Of a stretch of 64,000 nucleotides of DNA, positions 1 through 8,146 are shown one piece after another. The translations under genes and the position numbers were made by a program. The first letter of the stretch is position 1. Every line of letters starts with the position of its first letter. The stretch covers positions 1 through 64,000 of the forward strand of contig CAVRZD010000004.1 in NCBI GenBank assembly GCA_963725645.1. Reading direction: 5' to 3'. The notes under the pieces are model-generated. The model did not search any database. It saw nothing but the letters and a program-made list of their open reading frames with translations, and was not told the DNA's origin. Origin of the DNA: JALYZC01 sp963725645. Its GTDB lineage: Bacteria; Actinomycetota; Thermoleophilia; Solirubrobacterales; Solirubrobacteraceae.

Positions 1-546
1 GCAGCCGCCGCCCAGGCGCAAGTAGGCGGTGTCCTCCTCGACCGCGACCAGCTCCGCATGCCCGCCGTGCGCGGCGATGGCCGGGTTGACCTGCCGGTCG
101 ATCACCTGGATGACCCGCTGGGCGACGTCGCCGCTGAGGTCGGCGGGCGGAGGAGCGTCGATGGGCGGGCTCGCGGGTGGCGCCATCGGCGGGCTCATCA
201 TCGGCAGCTCCGCCGGAGCCGGCGGCTTGTTCGGGTTCACGAGGGCGAGGCCGCTCTGCGCGAGACCTTCCGACCAGTCGATGGTGGCGCCTCGCAGCTT
301 CTCGACGCTCGACTCCGGCACCACGATCGCCAGGTCTCCGTGGCGCTGCACCACGTCGTCCCGGCGCGCAACATGCAATGCGTTGAGGGAGATCTTGTAG
401 ACGTACTCGCCGTCCGAGACGCCGCTCACCTTCACCCACAGCGCCTGGCTCTCGGGATCCTCGGACTGCGCGAGGAACCCCCTGACCTTCTCGATCGCCT
501 GCTCGGTGATCGCGAGCGTCAGCTCGGCTGTGTCTTCGGCGGTCAT
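1..546 (-). CDS. NfuA-like Fe-S cluster carrier (partial, runs off left edge)
   Basis: The reading frame runs from an ATG at 544-546 to base 1 without a stop, giving 182 codons. Residues about 1-100 resemble an A-type (HesB/IscA) domain but contain no cysteine, as in the degenerate N-terminal domain of NfuA. A Pro/Ala-rich linker follows at about 118-140. Then comes a NifU C-terminal-type domain (QRVIQVIDRQVNPAIAAHGG). The last codon in the window is Cys in a Gly-Gly-Gly-Cys context, which should be the first Cys of the family's CxxC cluster ligand. By family, the protein carries and delivers Fe-S clusters in the cytoplasm. It is divergent from the ATP-grasp gene at 611. The cluster-binding end lies outside the window. 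Confidence 0.8.
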   Translation of the reverse strand, partial: MTAEDTAELTLAITEQAIEKVRGFLAQSEDPESQALWVKVSGVSDGEYVYKISLNALHVARRDDVVQRHGDLAIVVPESSVEKLRGATIDWSEGLAQSGLALVNPNKPPAPAELPMMSPPMAPPASPPIDAPPPADLSGDVAQRVIQVIDRQVNPAIAAHGGHAELVAVEEDTAYLRLGGGC

Positions 547-610
547 CTGATATCCCGTATGGCTGGTCGTTCGCCGGTGGCGCCGGTCCCCCGCTACCTA
601 CGATACGCCC

Positions 611-1840
611 ATGCCCCGCGTTCTTCTGCTGCTGCCCACAGCCACCTACCGCGCGAGCGACTTCCTCGCCGCGTCGCGGGCGCTGGACGCCGAGGTGGTG
701 GTCGCCTCCGAGCGCCGGCAGGCGATGTCGGGGACGATGGGAGACCGGGCGCTGGTCGTAGACCTGAGGCGGCCCGAGGCCGCCGCCGATGCGATCGTCA
801 CCCGGGCGCAGGAGAAGCCGCTCGACGCGGTGGTCGCCACCGACGAGCAAGGGGTGCTCGTGGCCGCGCTGGCCGCCGCGCGCTTGGGGCTCGCGCACAA
901 CCCGCCCGAGGCGGTCGCGGCGACCAGGGACAAGACCGTGATGCGTGGAATCTTCACGGCCGCCGGCCTGCGCCAGCCCGACTACCGGGTCGCCGGGCCC
1001 GACGCGGACGTGGCGCAGCTCGCCGGCGAGGTCGGCCTTCCCTGCGTGGTCAAGGCGGTCTCGCTGTCGGCTAGCCGCGGCGTGATCCGCGCCGACGATC
1101 CGCCGGCGGCCGACGCCGCGGCCGAGCGAGTCAGGGCGATCCTCGCCGAGGCCGGCGAGGACCCGCACGCGCCGCTGCTGGTCGAGCGCTACGTCCCGGG
1201 CGCGGAGGTGGCCGTCGAGGGCCTCTTGCGCGGCGGCGCCCTCGAGATCCTGGCGGTGTTCGACAAGCCGGATCCCCTCGAGGGCCCTTACTTCGAGGAG
1301 ACCATCTACGTGACCCCGTCGCGCCTGCCCGCCGACACCCTCGAGGCCGTCAGCCTGCACACGGCCGAGGCGGCCGCCGCGCTCGGCCTGGTCGAGGGGC
1401 CGATACACGCCGAGCTGCGGATCGACGGGAATCGCGTGTGGATGCTCGAGCTCGGCGCGCGCTCGATCGGCGGGCTGTGCTCGCGCTCGCTGCGCTTCGG
1501 GATGGGCGTGAGCCTCGAGGAGCTCATCCTGCGCCACGCCCTCGGGCTGCCGCTCGACGACCTGGGCCGCGAGGCCGCCGCCTCCGGGGTGATGATGCTC
1601 CCGATCCCGAAGGCGGGCGTGCTGAAGGAGGTGCGCGGGCAGGCCGAGGCACGGGCGGTGCCCGGCGTGACCGGGCTTGAGATCTCGATCGCGCGCGGCA
1701 AGGCGGTGCGGGCGCTGCCCGAGGCCGACCGCTATCTCGGCTTCCTCTTCGCCCGGGGCGAGACGCCCGAGCAGGTCGAGTGGACGCTGCGCACCGCCCA
1801 TGGCCAGCTCGAGATCGTGATCGGCGAGCCGTCGGAGTGA
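611..1840 (+). CDS. ATP-grasp domain carboxylate-amine/thiol ligase-like protein
   Basis: The product has 409 residues. It has the order of an ATP-grasp enzyme: an N-terminal pre-ATP-grasp segment (1-100), a lysine-containing strand around VVKAVSLSASRGV (about 150-160), and a metal-binding Glu segment near MLELGARSIGG (about 275-290). A C-terminal region of about 100 residues follows. Family members join a carboxylate to an amine or thiol through an acyl-phosphate; the substrate cannot be read from sequence. The stop codon lies 26 bases before the start of the radical SAM gene on the same strand, so the two are probably co-transcribed. A peptide-modification or small-molecule pathway shared by the pair is an inference. 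Confidence 0.8.
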   Translation: MPRVLLLLPTATYRASDFLAASRALDAEVVVASERRQAMSGTMGDRALVVDLRRPEAAADAIVTRAQEKPLDAVVATDEQGVLVAALAAARLGLAHNPPEAVAATRDKTVMRGIFTAAGLRQPDYRVAGPDADVAQLAGEVGLPCVVKAVSLSASRGVIRADDPPAADAAAERVRAILAEAGEDPHAPLLVERYVPGAEVAVEGLLRGGALEILAVFDKPDPLEGPYFEETIYVTPSRLPADTLEAVSLHTAEAAAALGLVEGPIHAELRIDGNRVWMLELGARSIGGLCSRSLRFGMGVSLEELILRHALGLPLDDLGREAAASGVMMLPIPKAGVLKEVRGQAEARAVPGVTGLEISIARGKAVRALPEADRYLGFLFARGETPEQVEWTLRTAHGQLEIVIGEPSE

Positions 1841-1866
1841 AGCGAAGCGAAAGCTATCCTGGCGCT

Positions 1867-3270
1867 GTGCGGGTCCTGCTGATCTCCACCTACGAGCTTG
1901 GTCATCAGCCGTTGCACCTGGCCTCGCCGGCGGCCGCCCTGGAGGCCGCCGGGCATCGGGTTCGGTGCATCGATCTGTCCGTCGAGCAGCTTGATCGAGA
2001 CAAGATTGACTGGGCCGAGGCCGTCGGCGTCTCCGTTCCGATGCACACCGCGATGCGACTGGCGATTGGCGCCGGCGAGCAAATTCGAGCGATCCGGCCG
2101 CGGTTGCCGATCTGTTTCTACGGTCTCTACGCCGCAGTCAGTGACGACCCGACGATCGGTGGACTGGTCGACCGGCTGATCGCCGGCGAGTACGAGTCGG
2201 AGCTGGTGGAGTGGGTTGAGGCGCGCGGCGACTCGCCGGCGCTGCGACCGGCAACCAGCTCGATTGACCTGGGGCGCCACGAGTTTCACACCCCGAGCCG
2301 AGGGCAGCTGCCGCCCCTCAAGCGCTATGCGCGGTTGGAGCGCGATGGCGAGGAGCAGCTCGCGGGGTACGTCGAGGCCAGCCACGGCTGCGTGCACAAG
2401 TGCCGGCACTGCCCGGTGCCCGTCGCCTACGACGGCCGGATCCGGATCGTCGCGAGCTCCGTGGTGATGGCGGATATCGCCCAGTTGGTGGCGGCAGGGG
2501 CACGGCATATCACTTTCGGCGACCCGGACTTCCTAAACGGCGTCAAGCATTCCCTGCAAGTGGCCCGCGAGCTTCACCGCCACTTTCCCGAGGTCACCTT
2601 CGACTGCACGACCAAGGTCGAGCACATCCTCGAGCATCGTCAGGTCTGGCCCGAGCTCAGCGAAAACGGGTGCCTCTTCGTGGTCTCGGCGTTCGAGTCG
2701 CTCAACGCCGACATCCTCGCCTATCTCGACAAGGGTCACACCGCCGACGAGGCCGCCCAGGCGGTGGCCTTGCTGCGCGAGCATGGGATCGAGATCCGCC
2801 CGTCGTGGTTGCCGTTCACGCCCTGGGCGACACCGCAGGACATCCTCGAGATCCTCGATTTCGTGATTGCCAACGAGATGGTGGGGAACGTGGATCCGAT
2901 CCAGTACACGATCCGTCTGCTCGTGCCCAAGGGCTCGCTGCTGCTCGATCGCCCCGAGATCACACCGCACCTGCAGGACTACGATCGCGACCGCCTCACG
3001 TATGACTGGCAAGCCGGGGATCCGCAGCTGGATCGCCTCCATGCCGAGCTCGCCGAAATCGTCGAGGCCGATGTCGCGGCGGAGGTCGACAGCGTGTCGA
3101 CGTTTCGGACCCTGTATCGGGCGGTGGCCGATGCCGCGGGACATTCAGCCGACCCCGCCGACCTTGGCGACGTCGAGCCGCGCCCGCGGCTCACCGAGGC
3201 ATGGTTCTGCTGCGCCGAGCCCACCGACATTCAGCTCGCCTCGGTGGTCGGCAGCGAGCCGGTCGCTTAG
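1867..3270 (+). CDS. B12-binding-type radical SAM protein with CCAEP tail
   Basis: The 467-residue protein begins at the GTG at 1867 (VRVLLISTYELGHQP). An in-frame GTG at 1837 overlaps the previous stop but adds ten residues that look non-coding. The N-terminal 150 residues resemble a B12-binding Rossmann region. Cys175, Cys179 and Cys182 form the CxxxCxxC motif for the 4Fe-4S cluster and SAM. Residues 448-452 read C-C-A-E-P, close to the C-terminus. I recall a family named for a CUAEP or CCAEP tail in which the first position may be selenocysteine; here both codons are TGC, so this is the Cys form. The reaction is unknown. The ATP-grasp gene lies just upstream. SelA/SelB are encoded about 55 kb away in the same window. 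Confidence 0.85.
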   Translation: MRVLLISTYELGHQPLHLASPAAALEAAGHRVRCIDLSVEQLDRDKIDWAEAVGVSVPMHTAMRLAIGAGEQIRAIRPRLPICFYGLYAAVSDDPTIGGLVDRLIAGEYESELVEWVEARGDSPALRPATSSIDLGRHEFHTPSRGQLPPLKRYARLERDGEEQLAGYVEASHGCVHKCRHCPVPVAYDGRIRIVASSVVMADIAQLVAAGARHITFGDPDFLNGVKHSLQVARELHRHFPEVTFDCTTKVEHILEHRQVWPELSENGCLFVVSAFESLNADILAYLDKGHTADEAAQAVALLREHGIEIRPSWLPFTPWATPQDILEILDFVIANEMVGNVDPIQYTIRLLVPKGSLLLDRPEITPHLQDYDRDRLTYDWQAGDPQLDRLHAELAEIVEADVAAEVDSVSTFRTLYRAVADAAGHSADPADLGDVEPRPRLTEAWFCCAEPTDIQLASVVGSEPVA

Positions 3271-3310
3271 CGGGCTCGACCGAACCCTGAGACCGCCTTG
3301 CGCTTCGCAG

Positions 3311-3676
3311 CTACAGCGTGATCACTTGGTCCGGCGGGTTTCCCGACAGCGCCCCGTAGAGGTCCGGAAAGCAGCCGACCCGCACTCCCGCGACCGTGCC
3401 GCTGGGACGGCAGTCGCCCGGCTCACCCTCCGCGAGCGAGCGCTCGATCGCGCACCGGTCACAGAGCATCAGCATGATCCCCTGCTCCTCGGCAACCTCG
3501 GCGAGGCGCTCGCCGAGCGGATCGCCCGCGCGCAGCACGTAGGTGTTGTCGTCGAAGAAGAACATCCCGACGACCTCCACCCCGTGGTTTCCCTGCTCGA
3601 GCTGCGGCAGAATCATCTTGCCGAGCTTGTAGCTCGCCGTGTGCCCGGAGGTGGAGAAGATGTAGGCGACCTTCAC
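3311..3676 (-). CDS. DsrE-like family protein
   Basis: This is a 121-residue cytoplasmic protein with a GTG start at 3674-3676. It has a DsrE/DsrF-type alpha/beta fold pattern: a MKVAYIFST first strand, a VVGMFFFDDNTY segment, and a cysteine-bearing MLCDRCAIER motif at about 71-80, where sulfur-transfer members carry their active Cys. Further cysteines lie at about residues 90 and 103. The family moves sulfur as protein persulfide or relays redox; the partner here is unknown. It converges on the CCAEP-tail radical SAM gene with a 40-base gap. A link to that enzyme or to selenium metabolism is inference from position only. Confidence 0.7.
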   Translation of the reverse strand: MKVAYIFSTSGHTASYKLGKMILPQLEQGNHGVEVVGMFFFDDNTYVLRAGDPLGERLAEVAEEQGIMLMLCDRCAIERSLAEGEPGDCRPSGTVAGVRVGCFPDLYGALSGNPPDQVITL

Positions 3677-3772
3677 GCCCCCAGCGTAGCCTCCACGCCG
3701 CGTCTCGCCGCGGCCCGGTCAGCCTCAGAGGCCGAGGGCGGCGACCCCCGAGACTGACGCTCGAGCCTCGAA

Positions 3773-4265
3773 CTAGCTGCTCGAGGCGCAGGCCTTGAGC
3801 CCGTAGGGGTGGGCGACCTTTGCGAAGTCCGCGAACGGGCTGGTGCCGCCCGTAGCCAGCAGGGCTGGGTTGCTCTTGACCTTGTTCAGGTCTGCCTGGG
3901 CCAGGTTGAGCAGGTTCGTCACGGTGGCCTGGTTCTCCTGACGGCGCGCCCACGGCGCGTATCCCGTCGATCTGAGCCTGAATGGAAGGGACGGTGGTGG
4001 TCTTCACAACCGCTACAACCTGCGCGTGGCTGGAGTTCTTGCCGAGGTTTGCGTTCGCCGCCGCAATCTGGTTATTGCCAGTCGTGCAGATGGCGTTGGC
4101 CTTCGCCAGGAACTCGGTCTTGGTGAGCGCGGTGGTTGCCGTGCTGCTGATGCTCTTGCCGCTGCTACTGCTGCTGCCGCACCCTGCGGCAGCCAATCCG
4201 ACAATCAGCGCGGCCATGATCGCCACCACGGTCACCCGGCTGGGCAGCGACACATTCTGGTTCAC
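3773..4265 (-). CDS. Putative lipoprotein (frameshifted)
   Basis: The start at 4265 encodes a signal peptide with lipobox Leu-Ala-Ala-Ala-Gly-Cys, then a Ser-rich linker and a helical domain (KTEFLAKANAICTTGNNQI). The frame breaks near 3950 in a G/C-rich repeat (cgcgcccacggcgcg). A second frame continues as NQATVTNLLNLAQADLNKVK and ends in YGLKACASSS with a stop at 3773-3775. The span of 493 bases, one more than a multiple of three, fits a single-base indel. The intact protein would be about 163 residues and anchored outside the membrane. No function is recognised. A sequencing error is as likely as a true mutation. Confidence 0.6.
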
Positions 4266-4484
4266 TGCGGCGCGCTCCGGGCGCGAGTGGTTGGGGCATC
4301 GGGCTCCTCTGGTTTCTTGCCGGGGCCGTGTCGCCGACCCAATGCCCTACGGCGCCCGGCGGCTTGTGGTCGGGCGGAGCTTCGCATTACCCCGAGTTGC
4401 GGTCAAACACACTCGGCTTGCCTGCGTCGTGCGCAAGCGCTTCTGCGTCAAAGCCAGGTGCACGCCAAGCCGGTTCGAATTGAA

Positions 4485-4670
4485 TGGCGAGACCCGGACT
4501 CGAACCGGGGACACCACGATTTTCAGACGTTCGCTCGAAACCCTCTAACCCGGCGGAAAGGCTTGCAAACCGGGGGGTCCAGCAGTGGGCTGGCGGGCGC
4601 GGATCCCCGCAGATTCCATTCTTTCCCTGGCGATTCGGGCGATGACCGCGGTCTCATCGCCTTTTCAGGC
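4485..4670 (-). repeat. Displaced tRNA-Phe 3' fragment plus shared flank, copy A
   Basis: Bases 4485-4526 are identical over 42 nt to the 3' half of the tRNA-Phe gene at 17370, from the anticodon loop to the discriminator base. The match stops at 4526. Bases 4527-4670 then match copy B (6443-6588) imperfectly, including a block around ggatccccgcagattcc and a hairpin. The fragment cannot make a tRNA. A 3' tRNA fragment joined to a conserved non-tRNA flank is the typical remnant of a site-specific integration (attR-like end). No integrase was found nearby. Confidence 0.75.
4638..4664 (+). terminator. Hairpin with T-run in repeat copy A
   Basis: The 8-bp stem ggcgatga / tcatcgcc encloses an 8-base loop and is followed by TTTT. 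The same structure occurs in copy B. It could stop transcription on the plus strand, or be part of the integration-site architecture. Confidence 0.4.
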
Positions 4671-4780
4671 GAGAGGTCCGTGGTCCGAAACCGGCGCCCC
4701 CACTCGGAACGCTCCCTAACGCTGGGGTTTCTCGTGTATGCCACATTCGTCTTGGTTTGGCCGCCGCGACGCCATGTTCC

Positions 4781-6355
4781 TCAGCTGTCGAACGGCCGCG
4801 CGTCCTGTCGGCACCTGGCCCCTCTGGGGGGCAGGGCGCCGTTGATGAAATAGCCGCTCTCGTAGCGGTTCACGCACGCGCTGAGATTCAGCAGGGCGGT
4901 GTGCCCGTAGCCGTCCACCGTGAGCAGGCGGGCCCTGGCCAGCTGTCTCGCCATGGCCACGGCGCCCTCGTAGCGTGTGGCCGGATCGAAGGTGGTGCCG
5001 ATGACGAGCACGGGCTTGGCGGTCCGGCGGTTCCACGGGCCGGCGTAGCGGTGAGCGCTTCGCACCGGCCACGACGCACAGGGTTCGTAGTCCCAAGCCC
5101 AGTACGGTCCGACCACCCCGCTGCGACGCTGGGCCAGGGCGTCCACCATGGGGAAGGCGCTCGTCGACGGGTTCGGGGTCTCGCCGCACGCGATCGCCAG
5201 CTCCTGCTCCTCGCCTGCGTAGCGGTGGTGCGCCGCCGCGCCCGCGCCTGCGGGCGCGCGCGACGCGCGGCCCGTCGCCCCGTTCGCCCACAAGTCCTGA
5301 AGCACCCGTGCTCGTGCGCCCCACTGGAACCGGCTGTAGAGCGCGACCACCGTTCGCGACACCACGTCGGCATAGCTCGTCGCTTCGCCCCGCGCGTGCA
5401 GTGGCGCGCGCCGCAGCAGCTCGGCGAACTTGGCTCGCGTGGCAGGCGGGCTCCCGGCGGAGAACGCGCAGTGCGCGGTGTCCGTCCGCCCGCACAGATC
5501 GAGGAAGGCGCGCAGCGTCTTTGCCGTGCTCTCGTCCGCACGCTGCCGCAGCCCCGTGCTCAGGAACACGCCGCCCCGGCCCGACTGCTGCCGGTTCACC
5601 CACGCGCTCGGATCGAGGTCGCCGTCCAGGGCCATCGCGCGCACGCGACCAGGAAACAGGTTCGCGTAGACGGCACCCAGGAAGGTCCCGTAGGAGGTCC
5701 CGATGTAGTTGAGCGCCCGCTCGCCCGTGCCGCGGCGCAGCAGGTCCAGGTCCCTGGCGGTATCGGCCGTGGACACGTACCGCAGCAGGCGGCCGTTGCG
5801 TTGCTCGCACCGGCGGCCGAGGTCCCGATAGCGCTCGATCCACGTGGACATCTCAGCCCGCCCGACCGGGAAGCCGCCGTTCGATCTGGTGGGAGCGCCG
5901 GCAAAGAAGCTGCTCTCGTCCCGCTCGGAAGCGAAGCACTGAACAGCGGTGCTCGCCCCAACCCCTCGCGGATCCCAGCTGACGAGGTCGAAACGGGCGC
6001 GCAGAGCGCTCGCGAAGGCCGTGTCCACGAGTGGGGGAAAGAACTTGACGCCCGACACCCCGGGACCACCGGGGTCGTAGAACAGCACGCCGACGCGCCG
6101 TGCCCGATCGCTTGCCCGATGCCGAATCACCGCAAGGCGGATCTTCGCCCCGCGAGGGCGTCCGTAGTCCAATGGGACCCGCACAGTCGCGCAGTCGAAA
6201 CCCTTCTGCGCAGGGTCGGCGCACGGACGCCATGCGATCCCGGGCGCAGCCGCGGCGGCCGACGCCAGCCCCGCCTCCGCGAACAACAGGCCGAGCCCGG
6301 CAACCGCGGCGCCAAACCACCGCAGTTGAAACGTGCGTCCTTTCGCGAGAGGCAT
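4781..6355 (-). CDS. Secreted alpha/beta hydrolase, tripeptidyl aminopeptidase-like
   Basis: The 524-residue protein starts at 6355 with a signal peptide (hydrophobic stretch about 13-38, ending Ala-rich). The alpha/beta-hydrolase fold follows, with an oxyanion-loop-like DPGGPGVSG at about 94-102. The nucleophile elbow is Gly-Thr-Ser-Tyr-Gly at about 218-222, a late segment is TTFDPATRYEGA, and the catalytic His sits in Gly-Tyr-Gly-His-Thr. This arrangement is that of the actinobacterial SlpD/SlpE and tripeptidyl aminopeptidase group. These are extracellular serine enzymes that release N-terminal peptides or act on esters. It is the only gene between the two tRNA-Phe fragments and may be cargo of a small inserted unit. 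Confidence 0.8.
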   Translation of the reverse strand: MPLAKGRTFQLRWFGAAVAGLGLLFAEAGLASAAAAAPGIAWRPCADPAQKGFDCATVRVPLDYGRPRGAKIRLAVIRHRASDRARRVGVLFYDPGGPGVSGVKFFPPLVDTAFASALRARFDLVSWDPRGVGASTAVQCFASERDESSFFAGAPTRSNGGFPVGRAEMSTWIERYRDLGRRCEQRNGRLLRYVSTADTARDLDLLRRGTGERALNYIGTSYGTFLGAVYANLFPGRVRAMALDGDLDPSAWVNRQQSGRGGVFLSTGLRQRADESTAKTLRAFLDLCGRTDTAHCAFSAGSPPATRAKFAELLRRAPLHARGEATSYADVVSRTVVALYSRFQWGARARVLQDLWANGATGRASRAPAGAGAAAHHRYAGEEQELAIACGETPNPSTSAFPMVDALAQRRSGVVGPYWAWDYEPCASWPVRSAHRYAGPWNRRTAKPVLVIGTTFDPATRYEGAVAMARQLARARLLTVDGYGHTALLNLSACVNRYESGYFINGALPPRGARCRQDARPFDS

Positions 6356-6400
6356 ACCTCACACGGAGGGTACGTGAGAGACCTAATGCGCGGGAATGGA

Positions 6401-6588
6401 TGGCGAGACCCGGACTCGAACCGGGGACACCACGATTTTCAGACAGTCGCTCCAAACCCTCGAACCGGGCGGAAACCCCTGCAAACAGGTGGTGTCGCGA
6501 AATCGGCCTCGCGAGGCGGATCCCCGCAGATTCCATTCTTTCCCCGCGGATTCGGGCGATGACCGCGGAGTCATCGCCTTTTTCGGCA
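6401..6588 (-). repeat. Displaced tRNA-Phe 3' fragment plus shared flank, copy B
   Basis: Bases 6401-6442 repeat exactly the 42 nt found at 4485-4526 and at the 3' end of the tRNA gene at 17370. The adjoining 6443-6588 resembles the flank of copy A with scattered differences. Two copies with the same flank imply two related integration events, or duplication of one element end. Confidence 0.75.
6555..6583 (+). terminator. Perfect 9-bp hairpin with T-run in repeat copy B
   Basis: The stem ggcgatgac / gtcatcgcc is perfect, the loop is 6 bases, and TTTTT follows. It is better formed than in copy A. No plus-strand gene ends directly before it, so its role as a terminator is uncertain. Confidence 0.45.
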
Positions 6589-6745
6589 AGTGCCCAGTGT
6601 CTTCGTCGTGGCGCAGAGTGCGTTCGCGTCGGACGAATCACAGGAGCCTGAGTTCGCGGCGACCTAGATCGAGCCCGAGACAGCCGCTCTGTCTGCAGAC
6701 CGGGACTGGGCTCGGCGGCGACCGAGACGCTCGCTTGTCGTCTCT

Positions 6746-8027
6746 ATGAAGGAGGGCTGGCTGTCAAGTGGCGGTCTGTAGTTCGTGGTTGGGGTCCTCT
6801 CGCGGTTGGGGGTGTGGAGCGCTGCTCATGTCTCTATGGCCTCCTCGGCGGGAGGATCAGGCGAGATTGGATGCTTCGCTCTCGGGCGCAAGTCCGAAAA
6901 GGGGCGGTCAGGCCGCCAGACGAAAAGCGGCGCCTCTGGGAGCGAACTGTCTGTTTGCGGGAGAGCATGTGCCAGATCGCGTGGGTGAGCCGGCGGGCGA
7001 TGTCGATCTGGGCGACCTTGGCGCCGCGTTGCTTTCCCAGCCGGCGCTTGTTGCGTTGGTAGCGCTGTGAGTAGGCGGGGTGTTTGAGGGCGTGCATGGT
7101 CGCTTCGAGCATCGCCCAGCGCAGGTAGGTGGGGCCGTGCTTGGTCAGCGGCCCGCGGCGATCCTTGTCTCCTGACTGGTTGACGCGGGGGCACAGACCC
7201 GTGTAGCCGGTGAGCTTCTGCGGGGAGGCAAACCGCTCGATCTCGCCGATCTCGCGCGGCGATCGTGAAGGCCAGCACCCAGCCGATCCCCGGTGCGCTC
7301 ATCAGCAGCGGAATGTAGGGGTGGCCGGCGTGGCCCGCTTTGAGGCGGCGGTTGATCTCGGCGATCTGGTCTTCGAGGTCGTCGATCAGCTCGACGCTCG
7401 CGGTGATGTTGCCTCGCCACGGCTCGGGCACCTGCAGACGTGCAAGCAGCCGCCTGCCTTCGACCCCGAACAGGTCAGTGACCGGGCAGGGCTTGCCGAA
7501 GGTTGATCAACGTCGAGTGGATCCGGCATTTCAGCGCCGACTTGTGCCTGACCAGGTGCAACCGGAAACGGGCCAGCTCGCGCTCCTCTCGGACCCGCGG
7601 GTCCGGCAACCAGATCGCCGGCACCAGGTCGCGGTGCGAGAGCACGGCAAGGACCTCGGAGTCGATCTTGTCGGTCTTGCAGGCCAGCGGAGCGAGGCCC
7701 TTGACCTTCTGGGCGTCGGCGATCTCGACGTTCCAGCCTTCCTGCTCGAGCGTGTCGTGGACGAGTCGAGCTCCGGTCATCGACTCGACCACCGCGCACA
7801 CGGGCTCCCGATGAGTCTCCTCGATCCGCCTCGCGAGGCCCCTCAGCGCGTCGGCATCAGGCGGCGAGACCAGCTGATCCAGGCGCTCTCCTTGATCGGA
7901 GAGCAGGCACACGTCGACCTTCCTGCGGCTCAGATCCAATCCAGCGTGCAACATTGAAGACGGGCCTCCTTTGAACTCGCTCCTCGGTGACAGCCGGAGC
8001 GTGTCACCAGAGGAGGCCCTCCTTCAT
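6746..8027 (-). mobile_element. IS110-family (IS1111-like) insertion sequence, decayed
   Basis: A 12-bp perfect inverted repeat (ATGAAGGAGGGC at 6746-6757, its complement at 8016-8027) brackets a broken transposase. IS1111-group members of the IS110 family carry subterminal inverted repeats of about this length, unlike classical IS110. A 7-bp stem-loop (ggtgaca...tgtcacc, 7987-8009) lies just inside the right repeat. The true tips may extend a few bases past the repeats. The transposase frameshifts suggest it can no longer move by itself. Confidence 0.75.
6834..7954 (-). pseudogene. IS110-family transposase, at least two frameshifts
   Basis: The N-terminal part (start at 7954) shows the DEDD-type catalytic region typical of IS110, opening with GLDLSRRKVDVCLL and containing KTDKIDSEVLA. 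The frame shifts near 7490 into a central part (WRGNITASVELIDDLEDQ) that leads to the helix-hairpin-helix-like PGIGWVLAFT of the transposase_20 domain. It shifts again near 7257 into a C-terminal part with GYTGLCPRVNQSGDKDRRG and YLRWAMLEAT. The joined protein would be about 370 residues, normal for the family. The breaks may be real decay or share the assembly-error pattern seen elsewhere in the window. Confidence 0.8.
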
Positions 8028-8146
8028 GGCAGTCCGGAGCGAGCGTCTCTTCAGGACCAACCGAGGCGCCCGCTTCGCACGGCGAGCCGGCCCTCCGCGA
8101 CCGCATCCGCAACGGCATCCGAGCGTTCATGGCTTCACGCTTCGGC

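Larger units (their letters stand above)
4266..4780. other. Non-coding stretch with first tRNA-Phe-fragment repeat
   Basis: No convincing gene is seen between the lipoprotein and the hydrolase. The stretch holds a copy of the 3' half of tRNA-Phe followed by about 145 bases related to those at 6443-6588. The rest looks like unique spacer. Confidence 0.5.
6356..6745. other. Non-coding stretch with second tRNA-Phe-fragment repeat
   Basis: This lies between the hydrolase start and the IS left end. It holds repeat copy B with its terminator-like hairpin, and otherwise no gene that I can support. Confidence 0.5.

Noticed and set aside
58..1074. Plus-strand 338-codon open frame over the first kilobase
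   Set aside because: It is antisense to the NfuA-like gene and out of frame with the ATP-grasp gene. Both real genes show conserved motifs; this frame has none.
3208..3213. Selenocysteine (UGA) in the radical SAM tail
   Set aside because: Both codons of the Cys-Cys pair read TGC, so this copy uses cysteine; there is no in-frame TGA.
4485..4526. A second and third tRNA-Phe gene
   Set aside because: Only the 3' half from the anticodon loop onward is present at 4485 and 6401; acceptor, D arm and anticodon-stem pairing are lost.
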